DNA of 64,000 nucleotides, from NCBI RefSeq assembly GCF_042767895.1, contig NC_091550.1, forward strand, positions 28,484,916 to 28,548,915, given 5' to 3'. The notes under the pieces are model-generated. The model ran no database searches and was not told the DNA's origin. It worked only from the letters and a program-made list of their open reading frames with translations. This document shows, one piece after another, positions 48,195-58,400 of this stretch. This DNA comes from Penaeus vannamei. Taxonomy: Eukaryota; Arthropoda; Malacostraca; Decapoda; Penaeidae. The position numbers and the translations under genes were made by a program. Within the stretch, counting starts at the first letter, position 1; each line of letters begins with the position of its first letter.

Positions 48195-48330
48195 CCCAGC
48201 CTGGAAAACAGCACTAACAGGTTTATGGTCACTGATCTTCAAAGCTGGATGTGATCGATAGACATTTTGCACTATTCCATCACCATACCACAGAATTCTA
48301 TCACACCAAGCTGGTTGCCTTGCCTTTTCA
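48195..48330 (-). CDS. OCRL/INPP5B-type inositol polyphosphate 5-phosphatase, exon for the C-terminal part of the catalytic domain
   Basis: A 136-base exon (phase 1 entry, complete codon at exit) with TTTCAG acceptor and GTAAGT donor. It reads [16 protein letters not shown] and then [20 protein letters not shown]. The motifs PAWCDRILW and SDHKPV are the two C-terminal signature motifs of the 5-phosphatase fold; the Asp-His of SDH is a catalytic pair. It joins in frame to the exon at 45355-45534 (GCT GGG / ATA AAG). Exons for the rest of the catalytic domain should lie at higher coordinates on the minus strand; none was recognised up to 64000, so they are beyond the window or in unrecognised small exons. 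Confidence 0.92.
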
Positions 48331-48715
48331 CTGAAATTAAATTCAATGTTGATGTAAGAAATTATTATTTTTTAATTTTCTATATATCACAAATAGTTGT
48401 AAGATGATCAATAACTTTTACCAATATCTAAGAAGTACAATTTTTTTTAATATCTACAGAATTCCACAAAATGTCAAACCTGAAATCCATATATCAAAAA
48501 AAAATCCATTACTTGCCATATACTTATACTAAAAAATAAATAAATAAATAAAAATAAAATGTAATTAGTTGTAAAAGGTATTTTTTAATTAACACTGCCA
48601 GTGCATATATACATACACTGTCCACTGTGGTTTTGTCTTTTATACAATAAAGAAGGGAGCCCCCTGTGCCATACCAAACAACACGTCATGGTGCATGCAT
48701 AGCCAGCTTCTCGAG
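48331..48715. other. Intron sequence
   Basis: AT-rich with an AAATA run near 48535; nothing recognised. Confidence 0.5.
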
Positions 48716-48719
48716 GAAA

Positions 48720-51700
48720 ATGTTTTAATGTTTAAGGTTTGAAAATAAATGTGCTAGACATCTGAGGTCATATAGCACTACGGTTAAGTATTGCGTCGGA
48801 AAGGGCAAAAGAGAGTTAAAGATTATGATAAAATGTGTTAGATGTCAAAGGTTTAAGAACGTTATAGGATAATATGGTAGTGAAAAGGGGGATAGGGGAG
48901 CAAGTGAGCTAGAGCAGAAGTTAGTATAAAGAGGAGGGGAGGGCGATTGAGTGAATTATAGTGTATCTGTCACTGGAGAATGTATAGGAAAAATGTTCTA
49001 GGAAGAATAGAGATAACTGTTGAAGAGTAAGAGAAAAATCTGGGGAGAGGGGATGATGTTAAATATCTAAGATTAGAGGGTGATTAATAAATGGGAAAGG
49101 TTAAGAAGGTAGATTGATTAAATGAATTGTATTGTGTCTGTGACTGGGGAAGGAATAGGGATAATAGGTGATAATGTTATATATGGTTGTACTAGTAGTA
49201 GGGGATTAGGTATCTGGGGGTTGAGACAAAGGATCAGGAATAGGTGAGGGAGTAGTGTCTAGGGGTTTGATAGGGGCAGTGGGGTCTGGGGAAGGATATT
49301 GTGATAAAAGAGATTCACGTGTGTATCCAGGAGGGAGTGGGAGGGATAAAAGGGAAGGATGGGGTTTTGGGGGGAGGTTCAGTTTGGGTGGTATGGGCAG
49401 TTTGGGTGGTTGAGAGGATGAGGCATCTTAGGAAGGGGTTGGGGGAACATAAGGGGGCAGAGCAAGTGAGTGAATTGCAGTGAATCTGTGACTAGGGAAG
49501 GAGTAGGGACACCGATCAAGGAAAACAGAGGTGGCCTTTGGAGAACTAGGAGGAGAAGAATCCAGGGGTTGAGAAACAGGAAGGTGGTGAAGCACTAGGA
49601 AAAATGTTTGGAGAGGAGGGGTCTGCAGAAGGACACTGTTGTGATAGAGAGGATTCGTGTGAGTATTCAAGTGGTAGAGAGGGTGGGGTATGTTGGGTGT
49701 AGGAGGAAGGGGGGTGGAGGGAACTTGGGAAGGAGGAGGATGAATATCTGCAAATACTTTAAATATAGCAGGAGTAGGAACAGAGGAACTGGGGGGTGGA
49801 TAAGGGAGCGGAGTGTTCCCTTGGGTCATTTTTAGCAAGTTTCGGATGTCTTCAAGGGTTTCTGAAGAGGAATTTGGTATAGAGGACTGAGAAACAAAGG
49901 TTCTCTTATAAGGAGGAGAAGAGGAGATGGATATCTGGGGAACAGATGAAGAAGGTGTAGGAGAGAATGTAGTAGGAGAGTGTGGAGTGGAACGTTTAGG
50001 TTGTCTGGTATGACAACTAAAGTGAGGAGGGGTAGGTATCCAGGAAGTGGTAGAGATTGGAGTATCTGGATTTAGGATGGAAAATGGATTTGACTGGTGG
50101 ATAGGGTGAGTAGACATAGGACGTAGGTTTTGGGTATTGGGAAAAGATGCCTGGGGGGATACAGAAATGTCTTGTGTAGATGGTGAGGGAGCAGAGCGCA
50201 GGACTGTTTTGGAATAAGCTGAGAGAGAAAAACCTCGTCGTCGTGCTTCCTGTATGGCCTCACATAGAGTGAGGCCTAGTTTTAATCTGAGGACTGCTAC
50301 CTCACATTCAAACTTATAGGCAGGGCAGCTCCTATAAAACACCTTATGGGAGTCTCCACAATTGGCACATGTACGTGACTGAGCAGGGCAATTTGAACGG
50401 TCATGACCAGGTTGGGCACATAAAGGGCATAGGGGCTGTGGACCGACAATGTTTGGCTGGGTGGCCAAAACGCCAACATTTTTGACATTGATGAGGAAGG
50501 GGTTGATATTGTCTGACATAATAAGACAATCCACCAATATAAACCTCATGGGGGAGGTCTTGTCTATGGAAGCTAATCTTGGCAATATTGACATGAGATT
50601 TATGTTGGCCTCTAGGAGGAAGAGTGTAACACTGTACTGCCACTGCATCATATTCATCAAGGCAAGAAAGTAGGTCATTTTTACAGTCTGACCAGTCTTT
50701 GTTATACATGGGACAAGCATTTGGGGGAATAGAAACAGTTCCAGTACAAGTATTAAGAGTTGGGTGAGGTTCGGCAGGAATGGGCTTGCTAGTAAGGTCA
50801 GTAATAGCAGATAGTGCACGAGCTTGAGCTTCAGATGTAACCATGATAAGGTGTGAATGATCAGAGTGACCGCGAAAGGTAACCTTGCCTACTTGTTTCT
50901 GGAGGCACTGCTGAAAGAGAAGGGTATTCTCAGAATAGGGGGCTGTGGGTGGAATCACAAAGAATCAATCCCACTTGGCTGGGCCAAATAGAGTACCCAG
51001 AAGGTTTGCAGAGGTAGAGGTAGTAGACGGACGAGGGCGAGAGGAAGATGGGATGTGGAGTATAGTTCTGCCGGGGGGAGGACAATAAGGATGAAGAGTA
51101 GTAATAAGGGAAGAGAGGGTTGACATTGAAGAGGGCCGTGCTGTAGGGTATGAAGAGGAGAATATTGGGGATGAGGAAAAGGTATTTTCCAGGGGTTGAG
51201 TAATAACCTGAATGGGTTTTTCAGAATGACTAGAGTTGTTCGTAAGCGTCGAAGAGGGGGTATTAGCATCAGTGGTCGGAGCCGTGGCCATAGGAGGGGC
51301 AGGGGTCGGAAAACCATCAAAATCAAATTCAGATAGGCTATTTGATGAAGGGGCAAGCCTTAATGCCTCTATCAAGGGTAAGGAATCTTCATTACTGGCC
51401 ATGGTGAGCCCGAATAAACTAAGGAAAAGAAATGGTCTACCCCTTAGAGTCCCCATAAGGGGTAAGGGCTAAGTAATTAAACAAGGGAATACCATGCCCA
51501 TGGCTCCCGGAGGCCGTTCGTGACTGACACAAAGCCAGCCTTTCATCCTTTCAGCAAGGATCTCATACCTTAGGAATGGGATAGAAGAAGGGAGTAAAGA
51601 AGATACGGAAGAGGAAAGAAAAGAAGAAAGGACCAAGCAAAATTAGTTAAGGCAAGGGCTGAGGCCCAAGGTAGGGGTAATCCTCTACATTGGGTCTCAG

Positions 51701-51845
51701 TCCCCGTCTCCTAAGCCCTCCCACGACGACAACAAGCTTGGTTTTGGGAGGGTTCCCGAGGAAAAATCAGAAGCACGGGAAATACAAAATTACCCCACTC
51801 TTTGTTCTTGGCTAATGCACTCTTCCTACCCTGTCAGCGGGAGGA
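48720..51845 (-). mobile_element. ORF1-only non-LTR element (copy 1)
   Basis: Runs on the minus strand from a GC-rich 5' region (51845-51457, with GGGAGGGCTTAGGAGACGGG) through a gag-like ORF to about 48740. The 3' part (48740-49427) aligns with 20460-20900 of copy 2, without any endonuclease or RT. It lies in the region expected to be an intron of the OCRL-like gene. Confidence 0.7.
49428..51416 (-). pseudogene. ORF1/gag-like protein with zinc knuckles and Pro/Ser-rich tail
   Basis: Starts MASNEDSLPLIEAL (ATG near 51402), then a Pro/Ser/Thr-rich stretch to about 50965. A first frame change leads to LFQQCLQKQVGKVTF, HLIMVTSEAQARALSAI and SFHRQDLPHEVYIGGLSYYV, an RRM-like ORF1 core. The first knuckle is CQKCWRFGHPAKHC near 50470. 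A second frame change leads to CPLCAQPGHDRSNC, CANCGDSHKVFYRSCP and FECEVAVLRLKLGLTLCEAI near 50270-50430. A long low-complexity tail follows (ETLEDIRNLLKMTQ, FKVFADIHPPPSQVPSTP). This is the layout of ORF1 in I/Jockey-type elements, which bind and chaperone RNA. Two frameshifts break it. Confidence 0.85.
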
Positions 51846-52195
51846 ACAAAGGCAATAAAACCCCCACGAAGGCTTTCAAAGGCAGCGTACAGCTTGGGTT
51901 CATGAGTTCAGTTGTAATCCCATGTGACTCACTTGGCTTTTATTTTCATTTTCTTTTATTTCTTTTTAAGAATTTAAGGCCAATGGTTTTTGGTTTTATG
52001 GTTGGCAGATATGGGAATCCACATTTTGTGTGGGCTTGTACACACAACACACCACCTACACTTCTTCTATTGTCTCACAGATACATGGGTTCCAATCCCT
52101 TACTTGGGTGATAGTGGCCTCACCCTATGCAGGTGTTAACTTGATCTACGCTACCAAAGAAAATTTAAAGATAAACTTTTGATTGTGAGAAGACC
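51846..52195. other. Unassigned stretch
   Basis: A GGTTCCAATCCC string near 52087 resembles a tRNA B box, but no convincing A box accompanies it. Confidence 0.4.
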
Positions 52196-52199
52196 TTGA

Positions 52200-52410
52200 A
52201 GAGACAAGGTATTACAACATGATGATGTGATAGGATTGAATTGTAGCATAAATGGGAAAATTTTGTTCAAGTATCTCAAAGGAGTTAGCCTACCTGAACT
52301 TGTCTACATATCCCATTCCTTGAATTTTCATTACAAAATATCAAGATTTTCATTACAATTATCATTGTTCACAATATTATCGCCATCACCAATAACAATA
52401 GTAATGCTGA
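52200..52410. repeat. Dispersed repeat with AT-rich triplet tail, copy 2
   Basis: Shares TTAGCCTACCTGAACTTG and ATCCCATTCCTTGA plus the ATTATC-type tail with copy 1 at 47230-47530. Confidence 0.6.
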
Positions 52411-52599
52411 TGTTGTAAGGCTATATGTACTACAAACAAATGGTGAGACAAGCTTAATCATTTGTGAAAAATTTCTACATGGAAAAGAAAACTGGTATAT
52501 GAATCTGTTGGATACAGGTGCCTGTATATGGCTGAAAATCTAGGCATTAGGTTTATTTGAGTGGTAACTCTCCTGCGTGTATGACTTATAGGCCCATGT

Positions 52600-53300
52600 C
52601 AAACAAACACTTGTGTGTAATGCCAAGACTCCTTGCCTTGCAATGTTATCTCTTTTTCTGCATCAACACTTTTCAGCTTTTTTTCTATGACAGCATATTC
52701 CCATCATTCAGCCTTCAGCCAATTTTTTTTCAGAACATGATGGTCACATCACCCATATCCAGTGGGATAACCATAATATAGCCATCTTGTCATGATAAAA
52801 AAAAATGGCTGACAAGAATGTCTTGTCATGAGTATATAAAGTACTGGAGTGAAATTAACTCAGTGGGCCTTCAGGAAGGAGCTCATTTATGAGCTCCAGC
52901 AGGATTTGCACTGATCAACAAAGGTGGAGTTTACAATTCATCAACCATGCTTAGAAGAGGGTCATCTCCAGGGGGGACACTATGTCTATGCACATGAACT
53001 TATTCCTGCCCACTGTTACCAGTAGTGTTATTGAAAACCTAAAAATATGAAAATATAAAAAATAACATAAACATGATGTTACTTATGCCTGAAGAGATGT
53101 CTGGGGTCTGCTTAACTAAAGCAGTCTATCATCTTGACACAGTGTGCCATATTCATTGTGACAAATGTAGAAAAGGATATAGGATAACATATAATATATA
53201 ACATAGGATGTACCATATTCACTGCGACAAATGTAGGAAAGGTATGAATGAGAATTACTATCTTTACATTACAAGAGATGTATTTGACTAATTTTCATTA
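52600..53300 (+). pseudogene. piggyBac-like transposase, C-terminal remnant
   Basis: HITHIQWDNHNIAILS near 52745-52795 corresponds to the W-x-DN-x-x-V-x-x-LS strand after the catalytic core of piggyBac-type transposases. WAFRKELIYELQQDLH and a stop follow at 52865-52912, the usual C-terminal FRKEL segment. Downstream, CHIHCDKCRKGYR (53147) and a second CDKCRKG copy (53222), ending RDVFD, look like the Cys-rich end. Frames change repeatedly. Recognition is by motif memory only. Confidence 0.5.
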
Positions 53301-54375
53301 CATCTGTATCATATATGCATGAATACATGTATTTCTGATGAAGATATAATAAACTGGTTCAAATTTTCTCTTGTATTGTGAAGATATCAACTTTCAGTCA
53401 TAACTTTTATACATTGCTACAGCATAATAAATGACAAATATAGACCTCAGAAAATGACAAACGGGAAAATCAGATTGGCAGGAAAGGGCTAACAGCATTG
53501 CAAAGTGGAGGCAAGGAGATTTGACACAGCAAGGGAGTGCTCATGTGGGCCAGGCCTACAAGCTACACACCCTGGAGAAACACCACTCAAGTAAGACTAC
53601 TACCTGGATTTTGGACCATGTGCATGCTAAGAGGCACCCAGATCCAACAGGTTAAACACAGTGAGGAGGCACTATGGAGAAAAGTAGATGATGGTATAAT
53701 CAATACTGAAGAAACAGTAAGATCACACAATGAAAAATATTCACCACAAATTAGAAAACATAAGGAATGAGAAAATAATACATGGGCAGTTCCTAAATTA
53801 TATGGTTGAGGTAAACTGGGATAAAACATGGATAAGGATTAAAAAGCACACTTGAATGGGTGTACTAAATCCCTAATATGTAGTACACTACAACAATCAT
53901 TAAGAATAAAATATCAACTGCCACATCATCTCAGCATAAGCTGTATTGAGAGGTAAAACTGCAGATCGTCTGGTGAGGTAATGGATAAACTGGCACAGGA
54001 AGAATACAAAAGAAGAGATAATATGTTGCAAGGTACATCCATGGGCAGTTGTGCTCAAAGGTAGGATTTGAAAGAGCTGACAAATGTTATGAAAAACCAG
54101 TGCAGCTGAAAATAAAAAAAATTTAAATCTTATAAAACTTCATGATACAGTGTGATAAGCCTGTAGAACACAGAGAACCAGAAATTGTGTTCACAAACAA
54201 TCAGGAGAAAGTAAAATAATCAAGGTTGCAGGTCCAGGCGATAGCAAGGTGAAGGAAAATGAGAAGTAGAAAATTTGATATGAAAAATTAAAAGATATAA
54301 AAGGCATGTGGAAAAATGAGAGCTCTGATAATCAGAGCTTTTGGTACTTTCAATATCCTGTGGTTAAACTAAGGG
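53301..54375. other. Unassigned, possibly decayed coding sequence
   Basis: Short open pieces (for example near 53490-53640 and 53900-54010, ending MDKLAQEEYKRRD) look once-coding but match no family I can name. Confidence 0.35.
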
Positions 54376-54495
54376 TTAAGATACACCAAACAACAAAAGC
54401 GGTGTTGCCTCACCAGACCTGGCTCGGAGAGATCATGTCCTTCTTCCCCTGAAAGGAGGCCCACGTTCAAACTACCAGGACATAATTAGGATGGT
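54376..54495 (+). repeat. Dispersed repeat, plus-strand copy
   Basis: About 80% identical over 110 bp to the reverse complement of 56360-56475 (GATACACC-AACAACAAAAGC, then CAGACCTGGCT-GGAGAGATC). In translation both copies give a DTPNNKS..SDLA-type frame, so it may be part of a gene or transposase. Confidence 0.6.
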
Positions 54496-56355
54496 TTAAA
54501 TGTAAGGAGGAGGGAAATTACAGAAATCAGGTAAAGAAGTGCAATCATGACTGAAATATCTATGGAGAGAGAGAAAGTGAGGGATTGTTTTTGTTTCTGT
54601 TGAGTTGTTGATTTGATGAATATTTTGGACCTACCTGAAGAAATATGTTATCGTATATCATTTCAAAAATAATCATAATGAAATCTTATCACATAGTTTT
54701 AATTAAATTCCTTATCATATTTTCTATATAAAAATTCTTAATCATTGTTGGAACTGACTATTCATACTAATATTCGACAGATGGAAATATCCTTCATTTG
54801 CATTATCCCAGAGCTGTATATTAATATATGGCTCTGCCTTATCCTAAACAGCTGCTCTCTTTCTCACTCTCCTCTGTCTTATATCACCTGGATCCGCTAT
54901 TTAGATAATGGTAAACTTTTGATATGTTATTTGTAAAGTAGAATAATACTCATGACAATATTTCATACACCATTATATTTTCCAAATTATTTCAATTATT
55001 TCATTACCAAAAATAAAGAAATCAATATGTAAAAGACGGACTGAACAGGAGACTTTGAAAGTTTGTTTGAATAGTTTGGAGGGGAAACCCCAACATGGTG
55101 TTGGACACAAGCCGCTGAAACACCTAATAAAGGCGTAAAAATAGGTAGAGTCAATGCTGAAGGAATAATCCCTTAGCCTTGGCTAGAGTGAATTTAAACT
55201 CAGCCTTTTGCAGGGTGAGTGAGCAAGCGTGAGTTGGGAAGATGCCCAATCTGTCCAGGTCTAAAGACTGTTACCAAATAATTTGACTCCAAATGAGTTT
55301 CGCAAAACCTACATTCTATATACCCCTCTATCACTACATTATTGCAGTGCTACACACATTCACTGCATTTCATTTTACCTTATATATTTTCACCAACAGT
55401 TTTGGAGACATTATAATGAATTAGGTTTACTGATGAAGCACTTTAAATTAATTTGTATCTCAAACTTTAAATTGATCTAATCAATATAAACACTGTACAT
55501 GATTGATATAATAAATATAAATACTTTTTTTAAGTATATTATTGTGAGCGGCGTAGGCAAGTGGCCCATTACACCCAAGCTGACCCTAACCAAACCGTGC
55601 TTCGCAATTCATGAACGCGACTGGCGGTCATAGTTCATAGGGAGGGCTGTAACCAGTAATAGCTTCTGCTAAAAGCATGGAACGATTATTGAGAGGAAAT
55701 AACAGCAATAGTTTTGAGTTTACTTCAGAGGTATTTGATATAACCAAAATATACACGATAACAGATATCTTTCTAGTGGTTCTTGGTATTAATATGTTGA
55801 CGTCACATAGCCCCACTCGCAAATCCTCAAGTATACGCCATATAAATGCATTTTGGCAAGCATGTGGACAATAATGGAACTAAAAAAATAGTTGCAGAAG
55901 GGAATTACTTAATGCACACAAAAATAAGCCTTTAAAAGAAAATAAGAGTTATGACATTATGGTTTCTGAACCACTCACGACTCGAACACTTAGCCAATCA
56001 CAGGGCATCCAGTAATTTAGAGACGGTTGTCACAACAACCCTGTACATAGGAGGCCCCCATATGAAATAAAAAAGAAAACAAGGGAATCTATACTTAAAC
56101 CTTTACACCCTGTTACCCTCAAAATTTTGTGGCCTAAGCCATTTATTTATGTTTGGTAGTTCAAGAAGCGCAATTTGAGACGATACATTATTCACACCCA
56201 CAAATATTACACACACAGTGTGTGTGTGTATGCGTGTGTGTGAAAGAGAGAGAGAGGGGGGGGAGGGGGAGATGCTAGCCTTGATAGGATGGGACTGAAA
56301 CATAGCGGAACACTCACTCCTTGCTTTGCCTAGCGAATTCAGATCAACTCCTTCC
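54496..56355. other. 1.9 kb without recognised genes
   Basis: AT-rich to 55540; 55540-55880 is somewhat richer in GC and has an open frame from ATG 55677 with a GT at 55729, unassigned. (GT)n and (GA)n tracts lie at 56214-56270. Confidence 0.45.
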
Positions 56356-56490
56356 TCCCCCCCTTTCCTAACAATGTCCAGGTTGTTTAAACGTGGGTCA
56401 CCTCTCAGGGCAAGAAGGGCAAGATCTCTCCAAGCCAGGTCTGATGAAGCGTCACTGCTTTTGTTGTTGGGTGTATCTCTGGAAGTCATG
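56356..56490 (-). repeat. Dispersed repeat, minus-strand copy
   Basis: Inverted partner of 54376-54495; it reads SSDLAWRDLALLALRGDPRL on the minus strand. Confidence 0.6.
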
Positions 56491-56929
56491 CAAAAGATGG
56501 TGGTGCTGGGCACTTACAGAATACCACAGAGTGGTCTGCCCTTTTTGGATCAATATGAATAATGGTTTTATTGGCCTTCCCTTTATATAACATGACATAG
56601 ATATCATAAATCCAAAAATTTTGCCTCAAGATGTATGACATACCTGGACGTAAAATGCCAATATCTCTACTTTATCTCAACCTTATCAATGTTTTTTCTT
56701 TTTTCTTTTTTTCCTTCTTGGGAAAGTTGTTGGAAGTAAGACACAGAACAATGGATGGGGGAAGATACATGGTGGTGGGATGTAATATGGGGGGAAATGG
56801 ATATATGAGGGAAAGTGGGTGGTGGTGGGAGGTTACATGTTGGGGAAAAAGATGATACTGGAAAGAAGGGAGTCTTCATGACAGCCCTGACTCCAAAAGT
56901 GATTTTGAGCTGGATTATCTCTCCTAACA
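56491..56929. other. Unassigned stretch
   Basis: Includes a GGTGGTGGGA-type G-rich run near 56750-56840; no gene recognised. Confidence 0.45.
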
Positions 56930-57250
56930 TGACAAAAATTTGGATTTGCAGGAGCTGCTGTCTGAAACAGGGTTGGAAAGATTCTCTAAACCCAAGTTTT
57001 TATGGATGATGAGACCCTTCAGGGATGCAGTCATGTCCTAGTCAAGGTGTATTCAAACATAACTGCAGCTTGGACCATCATTGACAGTGAACTTCTACAT
57101 TATGATACCAAAGCAGGCTTGTTTTCAATGATGTAAACAAAAGAAAAATTGCCCCAAACTTTCAACTTTCTGGTAAAAACAGGAAAATCTTCCAAAGCAC
57201 TTCAGATTCTCTGGATATTCATAAGTCAATGCCATCCAAGATGTTAAATC
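56930..57250 (-). pseudogene. piggyBac-like transposase fragment, minus strand
   Basis: Inverted, ~80% similar copy of 57610-57950. On the minus strand it includes a VYIIENKPAL block, the counterpart of YIIDKKACFGI on the plus strand, where piggyBac transposases have the Tyr-x-x-x-Lys-Pro-x-x-x-Gly-Ile segment after the first catalytic Asp. Confidence 0.55.
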
Positions 57251-57469
57251 TACACCTTTGAACATATTATTCTTTTTTGACAATTGTGGACATCCTTATC
57301 CAGGAGACATCCAGGAAAGTTACTTCAATTCATTTTTTCAGTCTGTTATTCATGTCTGTAATTTGCAACAGTTTTTGTTTCTTTTCAGCAAAGATTACTT
57401 AAATGGCTGTTTTTTTCAGTTACTAACACCACTGTGTTTTTACATGAAGGCTTGTCCCAAAACTTCCAC

Positions 57470-58400
57470 CAATCTTGAGCTCTAAAAGAAGCTGTTCTGG
57501 TCAAAAAATATTCTCATGTCCTATCCCTGTAATTACAGGAAATGAGGAGGGACAGATTCAAACTACAGACCCAATATTTCCGTGTCATCTCGGTAGCGAT
57601 TGTCCATGGAAACTGAGGCCAATACTCATTTTTTTTCATCAGGTCACATTCATACATGCTTCTTCTGTGAGGGTATCTGTTAATGAGAAACTTCTTGAAA
57701 GCATGGGGCAATTTGGGGTTATAGTTTACATCATTGACAAAAAGGCATGCTTTGGAATCATATTGTACAAGTTTACTGTCAATGATGGTCCAAGCTGCAG
57801 CTATGTTTGAACCTTAAGCATACACATGGACCAGGACATGACTACATCCCTGAAGGGTTTCATCATCCTGATGGGTGACACAAGCCTGTTTGGAAAAGAG
57901 AAACCAGCTTCACAGCAATAAGCTTTTTTTACTCCCCTTAGAGTCAGTATACAAACACAACTGGTACAGGGCAGCTCAACTGCAAGTATGTTCACAGACC
58001 TGCTGGGGTCTGGGGTACTGTGGACATTTGCAGCACTGCAACAGGCATGTTGTGCTTTCAGTAGTATGACAAGATGCCTATCTATCACAATACTACCCAC
58101 TGTTTACAGAAGCAAAATGGTTACAATCTCAGGCTGACCAGGCTGCAAGAGATACCCAAGGTAGTCACCGACTATTTCAGGACAAAGGAGATGGATTTGG
58201 GTGACCAGTTAGCTTATTCTTAATCATCCATTCACAAGGCTGTCAGGTAGTACAATATCTTGTCCTTCTTTTTTGATATGGTGGATAGCAATGCCTTTCA
58301 GTGCACAAAGCAGCACCCACAGGTTATATGGTTTAGCTGGTTTTCAGGAAGGAGCTCTTATGCAGGTTCCTTGATGGACATTGGTAAAGGAAGAGCTGAA
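57470..58400 (+). pseudogene. piggyBac-like transposase, catalytic and C-terminal parts
   Basis: Blocks in family order: CPWKLRPILIFFHQ near 57600 (usual DPLWKLRPLI), VRVSVNEKLLESMGQFG near 57670-57715 (usual LSIDE, with the catalytic Asp replaced by Asn) and YIIDKKACFGIILYKF near 57728-57775. LNCKYVHRPAGVW (57980-58015) and YDKMPIYHNTTHC (58065-58105) correspond to the RKN-K and W-DK-PV strands. IPKVVTDYFRTKEMDLGDQL (58150-58215) matches the VxxYNxxMGGVDxxDQL signature, and VFRKELLCRFLDGHW (58335-58380) the C-terminal segment. Several frame changes, an in-frame stop near 57810 and the Asp-to-Asn change mean it is inactive. TTAA-flanked MITEs at 8.3 and 9.7 kb have the target site this enzyme class uses. 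Confidence 0.75.

Noticed and set aside
50401..50500. Programmed ribosomal frameshift between the two zinc knuckles of the ORF1-like gene
   Set aside because: Both copies do switch frame between the knuckles, but in different directions and with an 8-base length difference, which fits independent decay better than a programmed signal.
51960..52110. Second tRNA-derived SINE
   Set aside because: Only a B-box-like string; the upstream candidate A box is weak and the spacing is long.
53490..54010. RNase H or transposase gene
   Set aside because: A few suggestive residues only; no ordered set of motifs could be followed.
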